From contig CAJUNF010000013.1 of assembly GCA_910587775.1 (NCBI GenBank), forward strand, positions 1-33,455: a DNA stretch of 33,455 bases, read 5' to 3'. The notes beneath the pieces were generated by a model. The model made no database searches. It saw nothing but the letters and a program-made list of their open reading frames with translations, and was not told the origin of the DNA. The stretch comes from an uncultured Bacilli bacterium. Lineage in GTDB: Bacteria; Bacillota_I; Bacilli_A; RF39; UBA660. The translations under genes were made by a program, and so were the position numbers. Shown here piece after piece: positions 31,437 to 33,455 of the stretch (positions are counted from its first letter, which is position 1; the number at the start of each line of letters is the position of its first letter).

Positions 31437-32517
31437 CATATTTAGATAAAATTTCTAAATTTCCTTTTATGCGCTCATCATTCGGATTAAGATCATGAGC
31501 TCTTTTTTCTGCTTCATAAGCTTCTTCATAATTTCCTATATGAAATGCTAAAATACTAAGTAAATCATCTACATGATAATCCCATGCAAATACTTCATTA
31601 ATATAACTATCACTTTTTTCTAAAATCTCTAATGCCTTTTTAACATAAGAATAAGCTACTTCATAGTTTCCTTCTTCATATTCTAAAAAAGCAAGTTCTA
31701 AATATCCCTCTCTTAAATATGGAGCTTCACATATTGCTTTTTCATACCACATTCTAGCTTCATCAATAAACTTTTTATGAGCATAACATCTAGCCATAAA
31801 ACGCATAGATGCACATCTTTCATCTTTCCAAGTAGCCTTTGGTAAAGTTAAATGCTTATGAAGTGTTTCAATCGCTTGATCCCATTTTTGATAATACATA
31901 TATTCTCTACCTAAATAGTGCATATTCCTATCATCATCTGGATCTTCCTCTACACTCATTTCAAGAAGTGGTAAATAACTTCCTCGTGATTTAGTTACAT
32001 CTGGATAATGATTTACAACAATATCACTTGTTAAATAATTACTTTCTAAAACATTTTCTTCACATTCTAATACTTCATGAACAGGATGTCTCCATAAAAA
32101 TCCTTTTCTTGCATGAATTTTACTAATATAAAACGTAACAGCAGGATTTCCATATTCATCAAAACTCCAATGATATAAATATTTTAATCGATTAATATGA
32201 TTTTGATTCCATATCAATTCTAGTTTTTCTCTCCAGCCTTTTTCAAAAACTTCATCCAAATCAACACAAACACAAATATCACAATCTTCTGGAACCATTT
32301 TTAATGATTCATTTCGTGCAACATCAAAACGCCATGGTTTAATCTCTTTTTGAATCACATTCACTCCACGATCTTGAAGTAATTTTACTGTTTCATCACT
32401 AGATCCAGTATCTAAAACATAAATTCCATCAGCTTCTTGTAAAGAATCTACAAAACGGTTTACAAATTTGCTTTCATTTTTTGAAATAGCATAAACACAT
32501 ACTTTTAATTTTTTCAT
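31420..32517 (-). CDS. Family 2 glycosyltransferase with C-terminal TPR repeats
   Basis: 365 residues. The N-terminal GT-A fold (1-170) has the family 2 lead VCVYAISKNESKFVNRFVDSL, the nucleotide-binding DTGSSD (about 36-41) and the DLDEVF metal motif (about 87-92). The C-terminal half (about 190-365) contains tetratricopeptide-type helical pairs (for example WDQAIETLHKHLTLP, NYEVAYSYVKKALEILE, NYEEAYEAEKRAHDLNPND). GT2-TPR enzymes of this form glycosylate peptides or surface glycans in the cytoplasm. No signal peptide. Neighbours are surface proteins, so it may modify them or a surface polymer. The acceptor is not known. Confidence 0.82.
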   Translation of the reverse strand: MKKLKVCVYAISKNESKFVNRFVDSLQEADGIYVLDTGSSDETVKLLQDRGVNVIQKEIKPWRFDVARNESLKMVPEDCDICVCVDLDEVFEKGWREKLELIWNQNHINRLKYLYHWSFDEYGNPAVTFYISKIHARKGFLWRHPVHEVLECEENVLESNYLTSDIVVNHYPDVTKSRGSYLPLLEMSVEEDPDDDRNMHYLGREYMYYQKWDQAIETLHKHLTLPKATWKDERCASMRFMARCYAHKKFIDEARMWYEKAICEAPYLREGYLELAFLEYEEGNYEVAYSYVKKALEILEKSDSYINEVFAWDYHVDDLLSILAFHIGNYEEAYEAEKRAHDLNPNDERIKGNLEILSKYVKNKV

Positions 32518-32541
32518 ATAAATCCCTCAAAATAATATATG

Positions 32542-32578
32542 AAAAAAAAAGAATACTGTTCAATATTTAGTATTCTTT
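32542..32578 (-). terminator. Terminator of the right-edge surface protein gene
   Basis: A perfect 10-bp stem AAAGAATACT/AGTATTCTTT (32548-32557 and 32569-32578, 11-nt loop) followed on the minus strand by a long T-run. Confidence 0.85.
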
Positions 32579-32580
32579 AA

Positions 32581-33455
32581 CTAAGATATAGCTAATTTAA
32601 AAGGTTCTTCTCTTGAACCAGCACCAGAAACAAAATCAACATTTGAAGCTAAATAAAAGGTAGGATAAACAGCATTAGAAACACTTGCTGCATCATGATT
32701 TACAAGTCCTGTAAAATGAATTCTCCATACATAGCTAGCACTTAAACGATGTCCAAATGATGACAATGTCCAAGTATTCTTTTCTTGGTCTATTAACCAA
32801 TTATTTAAGACACAAGATGAATGACTATTCCAACTATATAAAGCTACATTTAAACATAAATCTCTATTTTCTAATGATACAGAATATCCATAATCACTAC
32901 TAAACATTACCCCTAATTTGCCAAACCAAGAATCAGTTCTTGAAACAGAATCATTGCATGCTTCATCCGAAATACAAACTTTACCATTATTACGTCCTTT
33001 TTCCAAAGAATAAATCATAGGAGTATTTATTTCTTCAAAATTAAATTCTTCATTATTGCTTCCACCTAAATTCCAAACCACATTCGAGATATAATCTCTA
33101 TACCCTTCTTGAATTCCATTTTGATTAAAACTACATGAAGATGTAATATTGTTACGATCAATATAACACATCTGATTATCTTTTCCATAATAATAGTAAT
33201 CATTTAATAATACATTTAAATCTGCTTTACTCCATTCATTAATTCCATAACCGCTATTAATATTTGGTTCTGAACTATCCCAACTATAATTTCCAATAGA
33301 TTGATCACGAATTAACTTAACTCTCGAAGACTTATTTCCACTTCCATCCTCTACATGATTCATAACCCCTATAACTCTCCATAACTCATTATTAAATGAT
33401 ACATAATTATTTGGATTATTTCCTATATATCTTAAATTACGATCTACTGTTTCAT
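32581..33455 (-). CDS. Exported or surface protein, C-terminal part (runs off the right edge)
   Basis: The 5' end is beyond the window. The internal ATG at 33363 is not the start: the same frame continues open to the edge (reading ...ETVDRNLRYIGNNPNNYVSFNNELWRVIGV...). About 291 residues are visible. The pattern NNYVSFNNELWRVIGV, RVKLIRDQSIGNYSWDS, GYGINEWSKADLNVLLN and YPTFYLASNVDFVSGAG is, from memory, a module found in many secreted or pilin-like proteins of uncultured gut Bacilli. Many Cys (about seven) suggest disulfides. It ends without a sorting signal or membrane helix, so if it is anchored this happens at the N-terminus. Function unknown. Confidence 0.7.
   Translation of the reverse strand, partial: ETVDRNLRYIGNNPNNYVSFNNELWRVIGVMNHVEDGSGNKSSRVKLIRDQSIGNYSWDSSEPNINSGYGINEWSKADLNVLLNDYYYYGKDNQMCYIDRNNITSSCSFNQNGIQEGYRDYISNVVWNLGGSNNEEFNFEEINTPMIYSLEKGRNNGKVCISDEACNDSVSRTDSWFGKLGVMFSSDYGYSVSLENRDLCLNVALYSWNSHSSCVLNNWLIDQEKNTWTLSSFGHRLSASYVWRIHFTGLVNHDAASVSNAVYPTFYLASNVDFVSGAGSREEPFKLAIS

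Noticed and set aside
32581..33363. Complete 260-residue protein starting at ATG 33363
   Set aside because: The reading frame stays open to the window edge with family-like sequence, and there is no ribosome site before that ATG.

Overview
This AT-rich window (roughly 30% G+C by eye) comes from a low-GC Gram-positive bacterium, most likely a gut-type member of the Bacilli near the Erysipelotrichales/RF39 radiation. The placement is an inference from several traits: the rimP-nusA-ylxR-infB-rbfA operon, strong AGGAGGTGA-type ribosome binding sites, cell-wall enzymes (LCP protein, DacF, VanY, sortase B) and sporulation-type genes. TGA is a normal stop codon (pnp, infB and the HipA-like gene end in TGA), so this is not a Mycoplasma-code organism. 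Nearly all genes lie on the minus strand; only vanY, cmpB and the sortase gene are on the plus strand.

Region 1 (1-5290) is a cell-wall and sporulation-sigma block. Read on the minus strand it is dacF, an LCP-family gene, spoIIAA and a sigF-type sigma gene. This recalls the dacF-spoIIAA-spoIIAB-sigF locus of endospore formers, but spoIIAB is absent, only 8 bp separate spoIIAA from sigF, and the SpoIIAA phospho-serine is replaced by Glu. A VanY-type D,D-carboxypeptidase diverges from dacF. Region 2 (5289-17274) is the translation and RNA-metabolism superoperon, read right to left: rimP (N-terminal domain only), nusA, ylxR, infB, rbfA, then a two-gene HipA-kinase/HIRAN cassette with its own promoter, then truB, a hypothetical gene, a polysaccharide deacetylase, rpsO, pnp and dut. 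The cassette sits between rbfA and truB, and the ribF normally found between truB and rpsO is replaced.

Region 3 (17344-21930) holds a membrane-anchored unknown, a DUF5698/DUF2179 membrane protein, a zinc-ribbon membrane protein, a CmpB-family membrane protein whose 3' end overlaps trmL, a Lys/Thr-rich membrane protein with a thioredoxin-like ectodomain lacking CxxC, and a small helical protein. Region 4 (21945-22504) is an orphan, visibly decaying CRISPR array: nine repeats of about 30 bp and eight unique 36-37 bp spacers, with type I-B-like geometry and no cas genes in the window. Its last, most degenerate repeat carries the -10 box of the next gene.

Region 5 (22668-28918) has spore-coat genes (a CotJA-CotJB fusion and CotJC manganese catalase) and two successive P-type cation ATPases, one CtpE/CaxP-like and one PMCA-like. 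Region 6 (28977-33455) is a surface-protein block: a small NPQTG-anchored surface protein divergent from a class B sortase with an unusual cytoplasmic domain of about 265 residues, then a GT2-TPR glycosyltransferase and the 3' part of a large exported-looking protein that runs off the right edge. No rRNA or tRNA gene and no insertion sequence was recognised.
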